Part shown: piece after piece, positions 19,471-33,300 of the stretch | Position numbering within the stretch: position 1 is the stretch's first letter | How the letters are laid out: every line of letters begins with the position of its first letter | DNA from: Mesostigma viride | Lineage: Eukaryota; Streptophyta; Mesostigmatophyceae; Mesostigmatales; Mesostigmataceae | Assembly (NCBI GenBank): GCA_009746045.1 | Contig: RPFO01000102.1 | Span: forward strand, 876,322 to 940,321 | Length of the DNA: 64,000 bases | Reading direction: 5' to 3' | Position numbers and translations under genes: made by a program | Notes under the pieces: model-generated | What the model saw: the letters and a program-made list of their open reading frames with translations, nothing else | Told to the model about the DNA's origin: nothing | The model's database searches: none

Positions 19471-22400
19471 ACCAATGGAGCCTGAATCCTCATCATTTTG
19501 TTTTCTTTGACATCCATGTACATACGTAGGCCAGCCATGATGACACCAATGGAGCCTGAATCCTCATCATTAATTACATACATGCCATCCATGTACGTAG
19601 ACAGGCCATGATGACACCATGGGAGCCTGAATCCTCATCATTTACTATTCCTTGACATCCATGTACGTAGACGGGCCATGATGACACCATGGGAGCCTGA
19701 ATCCTCATCATTAAATACATAAATGACATCCATGTACGTACGTAGACAGGCCATGATGACACCATGGGAGCCTGAATCCTCATCATTTACTATTCCTTGA
19801 CATCCATGTACATAGACGGGCCATGATGACACCATGGGAGCCTGAATCCTCATCATTTACTATTCCTTGACATCCATGTACGTAGACGGGCCATGATGAC
19901 ACCATGGGAGCCTGAATCCTCATCATTTTGTTTTCTTTGACATCCATGTACATACGTAGGCCAGCCATGATGACACCAATGGAGCCTGAATCCTCATCAT
20001 TAATTACATACATGCCATCCATGTACGTAGACAGGCCATGATGACACCATGGGAGCCTGAATACTCATCATTTACTATTCCTTGACATCCATGTACGTGG
20101 ACGGGCCATGATGACACCATGGGAGCCTGAATCCTCATGATTTACTATTCCTTGACATCCATGTACGTAGGCCAGCCATGGAGACACCATGGGAGCCTGA
20201 ATCCTCCTCATTTTTTTTTTCTTTGACATCCATGTACGTAGACGGGCCATGATGACACCATGGGAGCCTGAATCCTCATCATTAATTACATAAATGACAT
20301 CCATGTACGTAGACGGGCCATGATGACACCATGGGAGCCTGAATCCTCATCATTAATTACATACTTGCTGAGCTTCGCTCATTTTATATATGACGCGTGG
20401 ACGGGCTCAAAGGGGACCGACCTGCCGTAGGTAGCGTAAGACTAGCGCTTGTCACGAGGGTACTGCACCTTTTTGTGCCTAGGCTGAGTGTGGTTCCGGA
20501 GTGCAGGCCTAGGTAGCTTCTAACGTACGTCACTAGACCTTGTTACCTGCGCCAGCCGCCAGGCGTGGCGCAACTGTGATTGGCAGTCAGTACACCTTGT
20601 ACCTGCGCCAGCCGGCAGGCCTGCGTGGCGCAATGTGAATGATAGTCAGTACTTAGAGTGGTGTAGGGGACGTAGGGAGGCCTCTTTTCAGCTTCGCAAC
20701 TTGATCCCAGCATTTGCTGGCAAGGTCGGCTGGCCGCTATGGCGGCTGCGCTGAATGTAAGACGATGCTATCGGCCTCTCCGGGCGTGGAGAGGCCTGGA
20801 ATAAAATTCTTTATGTTCGCCACCCACCGTTACAGGCCACGGTAATGGTTGTTGGGTGGGGGGCTCTACGTTTTGAGTAAAATGGTGTGATTTCCGGCGC
20901 TGGGCCCACTGACGATTCCCCTCTACCCCTGGGTGCGGCAAGCGGCTTCCTGACACTGGGGAAGCTGCGATTTTAGTCGGACAACGTCAGGGAAGGAGCC
21001 ATACAGGCCAGGGCCAGCGGCTACGGTGGAAAGAATCACAGGTGGAGGCGAATCTGCCTTAAACGTGGAGATGGCTAGCGCGGGGTGCCAGGGTAGCCCA
21101 TAACTGCCAGGAGCCTGACAGCGGACCCGATCTTTCGGCCTGTGGCCAGACGGGAGTTTCGGGGAGGATGCGGGGCTGGAGCGAATCTTGGTGGGAGGAG
21201 CGCGCTCTTCATCATTGCCCAGTTTTTCAGCAAAGAATGTTCGCCTGGCGGGGCTGAAATTCTTGCTGTTTTATCGCCTTGTTTTTATCCTGTATGATGC
21301 ATTATAGGAAAAGCGATAAAGAGTTCGGTTCAGCCAGGGGGGCATATCTATGCCATAAAAAATTTCCTACAACAACACAAGCCCTGGTCAGGGCCTTGGC
21401 TAAGCAGTTTCCAAGCCAAGGCCTTGGTAGGGTAGAGGGCCTATCGCCACAAAGGTTTCAATGCCGGGAAATCCCAGCCTCGGGGGTGGGGCTGGTGATG
21501 GGTCCTGGGCTTGTGAGAGACGGTCCGGGGGCGTAAGGCCTAATGAGCAGCCGCTGGAAACCGCCCCCCTAACGGGGGGAACGACATGGGTGCCGCCCTG
21601 CGTCCGCCGGGAAACCGTAGCGGCCACACGGGGGCGGCAGTACAGCCGTGGCAGCGTGCAGGGGGGGGCCATGGGCGGAAAGAAAATCGGCACCAAGGTT
21701 GGCGACAGCCTTGGTGGCCAAGAAGGAGGTGTGGGGGCAACACCTTGTGTTCGAGTATGCTGGGCCCCCAGCATGGTGCTACAATAACCAACTTGATAAT
21801 GATGTGCACTGAGTTTGAAGGTGTGGTATAGGCTGTCCGTATAAAGCCTAGCACACAAAAATGTAAAATAAATGTTTCTCTTGGTGGGAAGGAACTCCAA
21901 TGGACCAAAAACAAGAAATGTATTTGCTGAGCTTCGCTCATTTTATATATGACGCGTGGACGGGCTCAAAGGGCACCGACCTGCCGTAGGTAGCGTAAGA
22001 CTAGCGCTTGTCACGAGGGTACTGCACCGGCCGGCCCTTTTTGTGCCTAGGCTGAGTGTGGTTCCGGAGTGCAGGCCTAGGTAGCTTCTAACGTACGTCA
22101 CTAGACCTTGTTACCTGCGCCAGCCGCCAGGCGTGGCGCAACTGTGATTGGCAGTCAGTACACCTTGTACCTGCGCCAGCCGGCAGGCCTGCGTGGCGCA
22201 ATGTGAATGATAGTCAGTACTTAGAGTGGTGTAGGGGACGTAGGGAGGCCTCTTTTCAGCTCCCACCCACCCACCCACGCTGCTAAGAGGGGCAACACCT
22301 TGTGTTCGAGTATGCTGGGCCCCCAGCATGGTGCTACAATAACCAACTTGATAATGATGTGCACTGAGTTTGAAGGTGTGGTATAGGCTGTCCGTATAAA

Positions 22401-25400
22401 GCCTAGCACACAAAAATGTAAATCATGTACGTAGACGGGCCATGGAGACACCATGGGAGCCTGAATCCTCATCATTTACTATTCCTTGACATCCATGTAC
22501 GTAGACGGGCCATGATGACACCATGGGAGCCTGAATCCTCATCATTAATTACATAAATGCCATCCATGTACGTAGACGGGCCATGATGACACCATGGGAG
22601 CCTAAATCCTCCTCATTAATTACATAAATGCCATCCATGTACGTAGGCCAGCCATGGAGACACCATGGGAGCCTGAATCCTCCACATTCATTACATAAAT
22701 GCCAACCATGTACGTAGACAAGCCATGATGACACCATGGGAGCCTGAATCCTCATCATTTACTATTCCTTGACATCCATGTACGTAGGCCAGCCATGATG
22801 ACACCAATGGAGCCTGAATCCTCTTCATTTTTTTTATGAGAGGATTCAGGTTACATAAATGCCAACCATGTAGGTAGACAAGCCATGATGACACCATGGG
22901 AGCCTGAATCCTCATCATTAAATACATAAATGCCATCCATGTATGTAGGCCAGCCATGGAGACACCATGGGAGCCTGAATCCTCCTCATTAATTACATAA
23001 ATGCCAACCATGTACGTAGACAAGCCATGATGACACCATGGGAGCCTGAATCCTCATCATTTACTATTCCTTGACATCCATGTACGTAGGCCAGCCATGA
23101 TGACACCATGGGAGCCTGAATCCTCATGATTTACTATTCCTTGACATCCATGTACGTAGGCCAGCCATGGAGACACCATGGGAGCCTGAGTCCTCCTCAT
23201 TAATTACATACATGCCATCCATGTACGTAGACAAGCCATGATGACCCCATGGGAGCCTGAATCCTCATCATTTTTTTTTCTTTGACATCCATGTACATAC
23301 GTAGGCCAGCCATGATGACACCATGGGAGCCTGAATCCTCATCATTTTCTATTCCTTGACATCCATGTACGTAGACGGGCCATGATGACACCATGGGAGC
23401 CTGAATCCTCATCATTTACTATTCCTTGACATCCATGTACGTAGACGGGCCATGATGACACCATGGGAGCCTGAATCCTCATCATTTTGTTTTCTTTGAC
23501 ATCCATGTACATACGTAGGCCAGCCATGGAGACACCATGGGAGCCTGAATCCTCCTCATTAATTACATACATGCCATCCATGTACGTAGACAAGCCATGA
23601 TGACCCCATGGGAGCCTGAATCCTCATCATTTTTTTTTTCTTTGACATCCATGTACGTAGACGGGCCATGATGACACCATGGGAGCCTGAATCCTCATCA
23701 TTAATTACATAAATGACATCCATGTACGTAGACGGGCCATGATGACACCATGGGAGCCTGAATCCTCATCATTAATTACATACTTGCCATTCATGTACGT
23801 AGACGGGCCATGGAGACACCATGGGAGCCTGAATCCTCATCATTTACTATTCCTTGACATCCATGTATGTACGTAGACGGGCCATGATGACACCATGGGA
23901 GCCTGAATCCTCATCATTAATTACATAAATGCCATCCATGTACGTAGACGGGCGATGATGACACCATGGGAGCCTAAATCCTCCTCATTAATTACATAAA
24001 TGCCATCCATGTACGTAGGCCAGCCATGGAGACACCATGGGAGCCTGAATCCTCCACATTCATTACATAAATGCCAACCATGTACGTAGACAAGCCATGA
24101 TGACACCATGGGAGCCTGAATCCTCATCATTTACTATTCCTTGACATCCATGTACGTAGGCCAGCCATGATGACACCAATGGAGCCTGAATCCTCTTCAT
24201 TTTTTTTATGAGAGGATTCAGGTTACATAAATGCCAACCATGTAGGTAGACAAGCCATGATGACACCATGGGAGCCTGAATCCTCATCATTAAATACATA
24301 AATGCCATCCATGTATGTAGGCCAGCCATGGAGACACCATGGGAGCCTGAATCCTCCTCATTAATTACATAAATGCCAACCATGTACGTAGACAAGCCAT
24401 GATGACACCATGGGAGCCTGAATCCTCATCATTTACTATTCCTTGACATCCATGTACGTAGGCCAGCCATGATGACACCATGGGAGCCTGAATCCTCATG
24501 ATTTACTATTCCTTGACATCCATGTACGTAGGCCAGCCATGGAGACACCATGGGAGCCTGAGTCCTCCTCATTAATTACATACATGCCATCCATGTACGT
24601 AGACAAGCCATGGTGACCCCATGGGAGCCTGAATCCTCATCATTTTTTTTTCTTTGACATCCATGTACATACGTAGACAAGCCATGATGACACCAATGGA
24701 GCCTGAATCCTCATCATTAATTACATACATGCCATCCATGTACGTAGACAGGCCATGATGACACCATGGGAGCCTGAATCCTCATCATTTACTATTCCTT
24801 GACATCCATGTACGTAGACGGGCCATGATGACACCATGGGAGCCTGAATCCTCATCATTTTGTTTTCTTTGACATCCATGTACATACGTAGGCCAGCCAT
24901 GGAGACACCATGGGAGCCTGAATCCTCATCATTAATTACATACATGCCATCCATGTACGTAGACAAGCCATGATGACCCCATGGGAGCCTGAATCCTCAT
25001 GATTTACTATTCCTTGACATCCATGTACGTAGGCCAGCCATGGAGACACCATGGGAGCCTGAGTCCTCCTCATTAATTACATACATGCCATCCATGTACG
25101 TAGACAAGCCATGATGACCCCATGGGAGCCTGAATCCTCATCATTTTTTTTTCTTTGACATCCATGTACATACGTAGACAAGCCATGATGACACCAATGG
25201 AGCCTGAATCCTCATCATTAATTACATACATGCCATCCATGTACGTAGACAGGCCATGATGACACCATGGGAGCCTGAATCCTCATCATTTACTATTCCT
25301 TGACATCCATGTACGTAGACGGGCCATGATGACACCATGGGAGCCTGAATCCTCATCATTTTGTTTTCTTTGACATCCATGTACATACGTAGGCCAGCCA

Positions 25401-28300
25401 TGGAGACACCATGGGAGCCTGAATCCTCATCATTAATTACATAAATGCCATCCATGTACGTAGACAGGCCATGATGACACCATGGGAGCCTGAATCCTCA
25501 TCATTTACTATTCCTTGACATCCATGTACGTAGACGGGCCATGATGACACCATGGGAGCCTGAATCCTCATCATTTTGTTTTCTTTGACATCCATGTACA
25601 TACGTAGGCCAGCCATGGAGACACCATGGGAGCCTGAATCCTCCTCATTAATTACATACATGCCATCCATGTACGTAGACAAGCCATGATGACCCCATGG
25701 GAGCCTGAATCCTCATCATTTTTTTTTTCTTTGACATCCATGTACGTAGACGGGCCATGATGACACCATGGGAGCCTGAATCCTCATCATTAATTACATA
25801 AATGACATCCATGTACGTAGACGGGCCATGATGACACCATGGGAGCCTGAATCCTCATCATTAATTACATACATGCCATCCATGTACGTAGACAAGCCAT
25901 GATGACCCCATGGGAGCCTGAATCCTCATCATTTTTTTTTTCTTTGACATCCATGTACGTAGACGGGCCATGATGACACCATGGGAGCCTGAATCCTCAT
26001 CATTAATTACATAAATGACATCCATGTACGTAGACGGGCCATGATGACACCATGGGAGCCTGAATCCTCATCATTAATTACATACTTGCCATTCATGTAC
26101 GTAGACGGGCCATGGAGACACCATGGGAGCCTGAATCCTCATCTTTTGCTATTCCTTGACATCCATGTACGTAGACGGGCCATGATGACACCATGGGAGC
26201 CTGAATCCTCATCATTAATTACATAAATGCCATCCATGTACGTAGACGGGCGATGATGACACCATGGGAGCCTAAATCCTCCTCATTAATTACATAAATG
26301 CCATCCATGTACGTAGGCCAGCCATGGAGACACCATGGGAGCCTGAATCCTCATCATTAATTACATAAATGCCAACCATGTACGTAGACAAGCCATGATG
26401 ACACCATGGGAGCCTGAATCCTCATCATTTACTATTCCTTGACATCCATGTACGTAGGCCAGCCATGATGACACCAATGGAGCCTGAATCCTCTTCATTT
26501 TTTTTATGAGAGGATTCAGGTTACATAAATGCCAACCATGTAGGTAGACAAGCCATGATGACACCATGGGAGCCTGAATCCTCATCATTAAATACATAAA
26601 TGCCATCCATGTTCGTAGGCCAGCCATGGAGACACCATGGGAGCCTGAATCCTCCTCATTAATTACATAAATGCCAACCATGTACGTAGACAAGCCATGA
26701 TGACACCATGGGAGCCTCAATCCTCATAATTTACTATTCCTGGACATCCATGTACGTAGGCCAGCCATGATGACACCAATGGAGCCTGAATCCTCTTCAT
26801 TTTTTTTATGAGAGGATTCAGGTTACATAAATGCCAACCATGTAGGTAGACAAGCCATGATGACACCATGGGAGCCTGAATCCTCATCATTAAATACATA
26901 AATGCCATCCATGTACGTAGGCCAGCCATGGAGACACCATGGGAGCCTGAATCCTCATCATTTACTATTCCTTGACATCCATGTACGTAGACGGGACATG
27001 ATGACACCATGGGAGCCTGAATCCTCCTCATTAATTACATAAATGCCAACCATGTACGTAGACAAGCCATGATGACACCATGGGAGCCTGAATCCTCCTC
27101 ATTAATTACATAAATGCCATCCATGTACGTAGGCCAGCCATGGAGACACCATGGGAGCCTGAATCCTCATCATTAATTACATAAATGCCAACCATGTACG
27201 TAGACAAGCCATGATGACACCATGGGAGCCTGAATCCTCATCATTTACTATTCCTTGACATCCATGTACGTAGGCCAGCCATGATGACACCAATGGAGCC
27301 TGAATCCTCTTCATTTTTTTTATGAGAGGATTCAGGTTACATAAATGCCAACCATGTAGGTAGACAAGCCATGATGACACCATGGGAGCCTGAATCCTCA
27401 TCATTAAATACATAAATGCCATCCATGTACGTAGGCCAGCCATGGAGACACCATGGGAGCCTGAATCCTCCTCATTAATTACATAAATGCCAACCATGTA
27501 CGTAGACAAGCCATGATTACACCATGGGAGCCTGAATCCTCATCATTTACTATTCCTTGACATCCAGGTACGTAGACGGGCCACGATGACACCATGGGAG
27601 CCTGAATCCTCTTCATTTTTTTTATGAGAGGATTCAGGTTACATAAATGCCAACCATGTACGTAGACAAGCCATGATGACACCATGGGAGCCTGAATCCT
27701 CATCATTATATACAAAAATGCCATCCATGTACGTAGACGGGCCATGATGACCCCATGGGAGCCTGAATCCTCATCATTAATTACATAAATGCCATTCATG
27801 TACGTAGGCCAGCCATGATGACACCATGGGAGCCTGAATCCTCATCATTAATTACATACTTGCCATTCATGTACGTAGACGGGCCATGGAGACACCATGG
27901 GAGCCTGAATCCTCATCATTTACTATTCCTCGACATCCATGTACGTAGACGGGCCATGATGACACCATGGGAGCCTGAATCCTCATCATTACTTACATAA
28001 AGGCCATCCATGTACGTAGACGGGCCATGATGACACCATGGGAGCCTAAATCCTCCTCATTAATTACATAAATGCCATCCATGTACGTAGGCCAGCCATG
28101 GAGACACCATGGGAGCCTGAATCCTCCTCATTAATGACATAAATGCCAACCATGTACGTAGACAAGCCATGATGACCCCATGGGAGCCTGAATCCTCATC
28201 ATTAATTACATAAATGCCATCCATGTACGTAGACGGGCCATGATGACCCCATGGGAGCCTGAATCCTCATCATTAATTACATACATGCCATCCATGTACG
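19380..28300 (-). repeat. 71-bp satellite array, minus orientation
   Basis: Tandem units have a conserved core (GCCATGATGACACCATGG, then GAGCCTGAATCCTCATCAT) joined by alternative linkers: ATTAATTACATAAATGCCATCC, TTTACTATTCCTTGACATCC, or T-run plus CTTTGACATCC, and then CATGTACGTAGAC. Linker choice creates higher-order repeats; for example, 22549-23023 recurs at 23921-24395, a period of 1372 bp. The array is interrupted by the non-autonomous PAT-like element at 20365-22422. Many open frames arise from the repeat and are not genes. Confidence 0.95.
20365..22422 (+). mobile_element. Non-autonomous PAT/DIRS-like element with split direct repeats
   Basis: Repeats occur in the order A1 (20365-20692), B1 (21733-21867), A2 (21924-22260), B2 (22289-22422). 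This A1-internal-B1-A2-B2 layout is the hallmark of PAT-type tyrosine-recombinase retrotransposons. A2 carries a 9-bp insertion (CGGCCGGCC-like) relative to A1. Between A2 and B2 is a C-rich block, TCCCACCCACCCACCCACG. The roughly 1-kb internal region has no RT, recombinase or Gag that I can see, so it would depend on an autonomous partner. A TTTTATATATG box lies near the start of A1. No target-site duplication is expected or seen. Confidence 0.85.
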
Positions 28301-28305
28301 TAGAC

Positions 28306-30190
28306 GGCACATACATGCGCAGCGCCTCGCGTGGCGCAGATTCGCATGGCACATACATGCGCGGCGCAGATTCGCATGGCACATACATGGGCTTCGCCTC
28401 GCGTGGCGCAGATTCGTATGGCACATACATGCGTGGCGCCTCGCGTGGCGCATAGTCTGGTGCCGGCACTGCTGCCAACTCGCGTATGCCCGCGGGCGCG
28501 GCCACCGGCGCGGCTGCACCTAGCAAGTCGCCTACGCCCGCGCGCGCGGCAGCTGGCGTGGCAGCACCTGCCAACTCGCCTGCGCCTGCACTCACGACCA
28601 CCGGCGCGGCTGCACCTAGCAAGTCGCCTGCGGCCCCCGGCGCGGCTGCACCTGCCAACTCGCTTGCATGCGCCTGCGCGCGCGGCAGCACCTGCCAACT
28701 CACCTGCGCCTGTGCGCGCGGCCACCGGCGTGGCTGCACCTGCCAATTCGCCTACGCCCGCGCCTGCGGCCACCGGCGCGGCTGCACCTAGCAAGTCGCC
28801 TATGTACGCCCGCGCCTGAGGCCACCGGCGCGGATGCACCTGCCGACTCGCCTGCGCCTGCGCGCGCGGCAGCCGGCGCGGCTGCACCTGCCAACTCGCT
28901 TGCGCCTGCGCGCGCGGCAGCACCTGCCAACTCGCCTGCGCCTGCACTCACGACCACCGGCGCGGCTGCACCTAGCAAGTCGCCTGCGGCCCCCGGCGCG
29001 GCTGCACCTGCCGACTCGCCTGCGCCTGCGCGCGCGGCAGCCGGCGTGGCTGCACCTGCCAACTCGCTTGCATGCGCCTGCGCGCGCGGCAGCACCTGCC
29101 AACTCACCTGCGCCTGTGCGCGCGGCCACCGGCGTGGCTGCACCTGCCAATTCGCCTACGCCCGCGCCTGCGGCCACCGGCGCGGCTGCACCTAGCAAGT
29201 CGCCTATGTACGCCCGCGCCTGAGGCCACCGGCGCGGCTGCACCTGCCAACTCGCTTGCATGCGCCTGCGCGCGCGGCAGCACCTGCCAACTCCCTTGCG
29301 CCTGTGCGCGCGGCCACCGGCGTGGCTGCACCTGCCAACTCGCCTACGCCCGCGCCTGCGGCCACCGGCGCGGCAGCACCTGCCAACTCGCTTGCGCCTG
29401 CGCGCGCGGCAGCACCTGCCAACTCGCTTGCGCCTGCGCGCACGGCAGCACCTGCCGACTCGTCTGCGCCTGCGCCCGCGGCCACCGGCGCGGCTGCACC
29501 TTCCGACTCGCCTGCGCCTGCGCGCGCGGCAGCCGGCGTGGCTGCACCTAGCAAGTCGCCTACGCCCGCGCCTGCGGCCACCGGCGCGGCAGCACCTGCC
29601 AACTCGCTTGCGCCTGCGCGCGCGGCAGCACCTGCCAACTCGCTTGCGCCTGCGCGCGCGGCTGCACCTGCCAACTCGCCTGCGCCTGCACTCACGACCA
29701 CCGGCGCGGCTGCACCTAGCAAGTCGCCTGCGGCCCCCGGCGCGGCTGCACCTGCCGAATCGCCTGCGCCTGCACGCGCGGCAGCCGGCGCGGCTGCACC
29801 TGCCAACTCGCTTGCGCCTGCGCGCGCGGCAGCACCTGCCAACTCGCCTGCGCCTGCACTCACGACCACCGGCGCGGCTGCACCTAGCAAGTCGCCTGCG
29901 GCCCCCGGCGCGGCTGCACCTGCCGACTCGCCTGCGCCTGTGCGCGCGGCAGCCGGCGTGGCTGCACCTGCCAACTCGCTTGCATGCGCCTGCGCGCGCG
30001 GCAGCACCTGCCAACTCGCCTGCGCCTGCACTCACGACCACCGGCGCGGCTGCACCTAGCAAGTCGCCTGCGGCCCCCGGCGCGGCTGCACCTGCCGACT
30101 CGCCTGCGCCTGCGCGCGCGGCAGCCGGCGTGGCTGCACCTGCCAACTCGCCTACGCCCGCGCCTGCGGCCACCGGCGCGGCTGCACCTT
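28306..30190. repeat. GC-rich 36/48-bp repeat at the palindrome centre
   Basis: First come 30- and 42-bp units (CACATACATGCG..GGCGCAGATTCGCATGG, 28306-28455). Then come about 1.7 kb of interleaved 36- and 48-bp units (GCAGCACCTGCCAACTCGC with GCGGCCACCGGCGCGGCTGC variants), with larger duplicated blocks, for example about 28645-28820 and 29050-29235. Several frames on both strands stay open for hundreds of codons (Ala/Pro/Ser- or Arg/Leu-rich). Since all are products of the same repeat, none is called a gene. Confidence 0.9.
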
Positions 30191-30396
30191 TTGGTTACAG
30201 CATATATCAGGCAACTTGTCATTATATAACACAATTATTGACTTGAAACTCCTCGACCAATGCAAAAATTTGCCAAAACCTTCTATAAAACTATTTTGGG
30301 AAGTCCACAGCATCCAAAAAACACATTTTTCAAATTTTCATTTAGGACAGACCTGCAGCCTCCCAAATCTCTCCTAACCCAAACAAACAACCCCCA
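30191..30396. other. Unique spacer beside the centre
   Basis: About 200 bp of AT-rich, non-repeated sequence between the GC-rich repeat and the plus-orientation satellite. It holds no gene. It has no counterpart on the left side of the GC repeat, so the palindrome centre is asymmetric. Confidence 0.6.
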
Positions 30397-33300
30397 TGTA
30401 CGTGTGGTTGGCATTTATGTTATAAATGATGAGGATTCAGGCTCCCATGGTGTCATCATGGCCCATCTACGTGTTGTTGGCATTTATGTTATAAATGATG
30501 AGGATTCAGGCTCCCATGGTGTCATCATGGCCCGTAGACCTACGTACATGGTTGGCATTTATGTAATTAATGATGAGGATTCAGGCTCCCATGGTGTCAT
30601 CATGGCCCGTCTACGTACATGGATGTCAAGGAATAGTAAATGATGAGGATTCAGGCTCCCATGGTGTCATCATGGCTTGTCTACGTACATGAATGGCAAG
30701 TATGTAATTAATGATGAGGATTCAGGCTCCCATGGTGTCTCCATGGCTGGCCTACGTACATGGATGTCAAGGAATAGTAAATGATGAGGATTCAGGCTCC
30801 CATGGTGTCATCATGGCCCGTGTACGTACATGGATGGCATGTATGTAATTAATGATGAGGATTCAGGCTCCCATGGTGTCATCATGGCTTGTCTACGTAC
30901 ATGAATGGCATTTATGTAATAAATGATGAGGATTCAGGCTCCCATGGTGTCATCATTGCCCGTGTACGTACATGGATGGCATTTTTGTATATAATGATGA
31001 GGATTCAGGCTCCCATGGTGTCATCATGGCTTGTCTACGTACATGGTTGGCATTTATGTAATTAATGAGGAGGATTCAGGCTCCCATGGCGTCTCCATGG
31101 CTGGCCTACGTACATGGTTGGCATTTATGTAATTCATGAGGAGGATTTAGGCTCCCATGGTGTCATCATCGCCTGTGTACGTACATGGATGGCATTTATG
31201 TAATTAATGATGAGGATTCAGGCTCCATTGGTGTCATCATGGCTTGTCTACGTACATGGATGTCATTTATGTAATTAATGATGAGGATTCAGGCTCCCAT
31301 GGTGTCATCATGGCTTGTCTACGTACATGGTTGGCATTTACGTAATTAATGAGGAGGATTCAGGCTCCCATGGTGTCTCCATGGCTGGCCTACGTACATG
31401 GATGTCAAGGGAAAAAAAATGATGAGGATTCAGGCTCCCATGGTGTCATCATGGCTGGCCTACGTACATGGATGGCATTTATGTAATTAATGAGGAGGAT
31501 TTAGGCTCCCATGGTGTCATCATCGCCCGTCTACGTACATGGATGTCAAGGAATAGTAAATGATGAGGATTCAGGCTCCCATGGTGTCATCATGGCTGGC
31601 CTACGTACATGGATGTCTCATAAAAAAAATGATGAGGATTTAGGCTCCCATGGTGTAATCATGGCCCGTCTACGTACATGGATGTCAAGGAATAGTAAAT
31701 GATGAGGATTCAGGCTCCCATGGCGTCATCATGGCCTGTCTACCTACATGGTTGGCATTTAATAATGTAATTAATGATGAGGATTCAGGCTCCCATGGTG
31801 TCATCATGGCTGGCCTACGTACATGGATGTCAAAGAAAAAAAAATGATGAGGATTCAGGCTCCCATGGTGTCATCATGGCTGGCCTACGTACATGGTTGG
31901 CATTTATGTAATTAATGATGAGGATTCAGGCTCCCATGGTGTCATCATGGCCCGTGTACGTACATGGATGGCATGTATGTAATTAATGATGAGGATTCAG
32001 GCTCCCATGGTGTCATCATGGCTTGTCTACGTACATGGTTGGCATTTATGTAATTAATGATGAGGATTCAGGCTCCCATGGTGTCATCATGGCCCGTCTA
32101 CGTACATGGATGTCAAGGAATAGTAAATCATGAGGATTCAGGCTCCCATGGTGTCATCATGGCCCGTCCACGTACATGGATGGCATGTATGTAATTAATG
32201 AGGAGGATTCAGGCTCCCATGGTGTCATCATGGCTGGCCTACGTACATGGATGTCAAAGAAAAAAAATGATGAGGATTCAGGCTCCCATGGTGTCATCAT
32301 GGCTGGCCTACGTACATGGGTGGCATTTATGTAATTTATGATGAGGATTCAGGCTCCCATGGTGTCATCATGGCTTGTCTACGTACATGAATGGCATTTA
32401 TGTAATTAATGATGAGGATTCAGGCTCCCATGGTGTCATCATTGCCCGTGTACGTACATGGATGGCATTTTTGTATATAATGATGAGGATTCAGGCTCCC
32501 ATGGTGTCATCATGGCTGCATGGCCTACGTACATGGATGGCATGTATGTAATTAATGAGGAGGATTCAGGCTCCCATGGTGTCATCATGGCCCGTCTACG
32601 TACATGGATGTCAAGGAATAGTAAATCATGAGGATTCAGGCTCCCATGGTGTCATCATGGCCCGTCCACGTACATGGATGGCATGTATGTAATTAATGAG
32701 GAGGATTCAGGCTCCCATGGTGTCATCATGGCTGGCCTACGTACATGGATGTCAAAGAAAAAAAAATGATGAGGATTCAGGCTCCCATGGTGTCATCATG
32801 GCTGGCCTACGTACATGGGTGGCATTTATGTAATTTATGATGAGGATTCAGGCTCCCATGGTGTCATCATGGCTTGTCTACGTACATGAATGGCATTTAT
32901 GTAATTAATGATGAGGATTCAGGCTCCCATGGTGTCATCATTGCCCGTGTACGTACATGGATGGCATTTTTGTATATAATGATGAGGATTCAGGCTCCCA
33001 TGGTGTCATCATGGCTGCATGGCCTACGTACATGGATGGCATGTATGTAATTAATGAGGAGGATTCAGGCTCCCATGGCGTCTCCATGGCTGGCCTACGT
33101 ACATGGTTGGCATTTATGTAATTCATGAGGAGGATTTAGGCTCCCATGGTGTCATCATCGCCTGTGTACGTACATGGATGGCATTTATGTAATTAATGCT
33201 GAGGATTCAGGCTCCATTGGTGTCATCATGGCTTGTCTACGTACATGGATGTCATTTATGTAATTAATGATGAGGATTCAGGCTCCCATGGTGTCATCAT

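Noticed and set aside
19574-28300. Dozens of frames of the type MMRIQAPMVSSW / GIYVINEEDSGSHGV
   Set aside because: They are translations of the 71-bp satellite, appear in several frames and on both sides of the palindrome, and have no independent coding signal.
28800-30173. 457-codon Arg/Gly/Cys-rich minus-strand frame and several Ala/Pro-rich plus-strand frames
   Set aside because: All arise from GC-rich 36/48-bp repeats whose lengths are divisible by three; no frame is favoured.
18703-30190. Possible CRISPR array from regularly spaced repeats
   Set aside because: The spacers between cores are a few recurring linkers, not unique sequences, the context is eukaryotic, and there are no cas genes.
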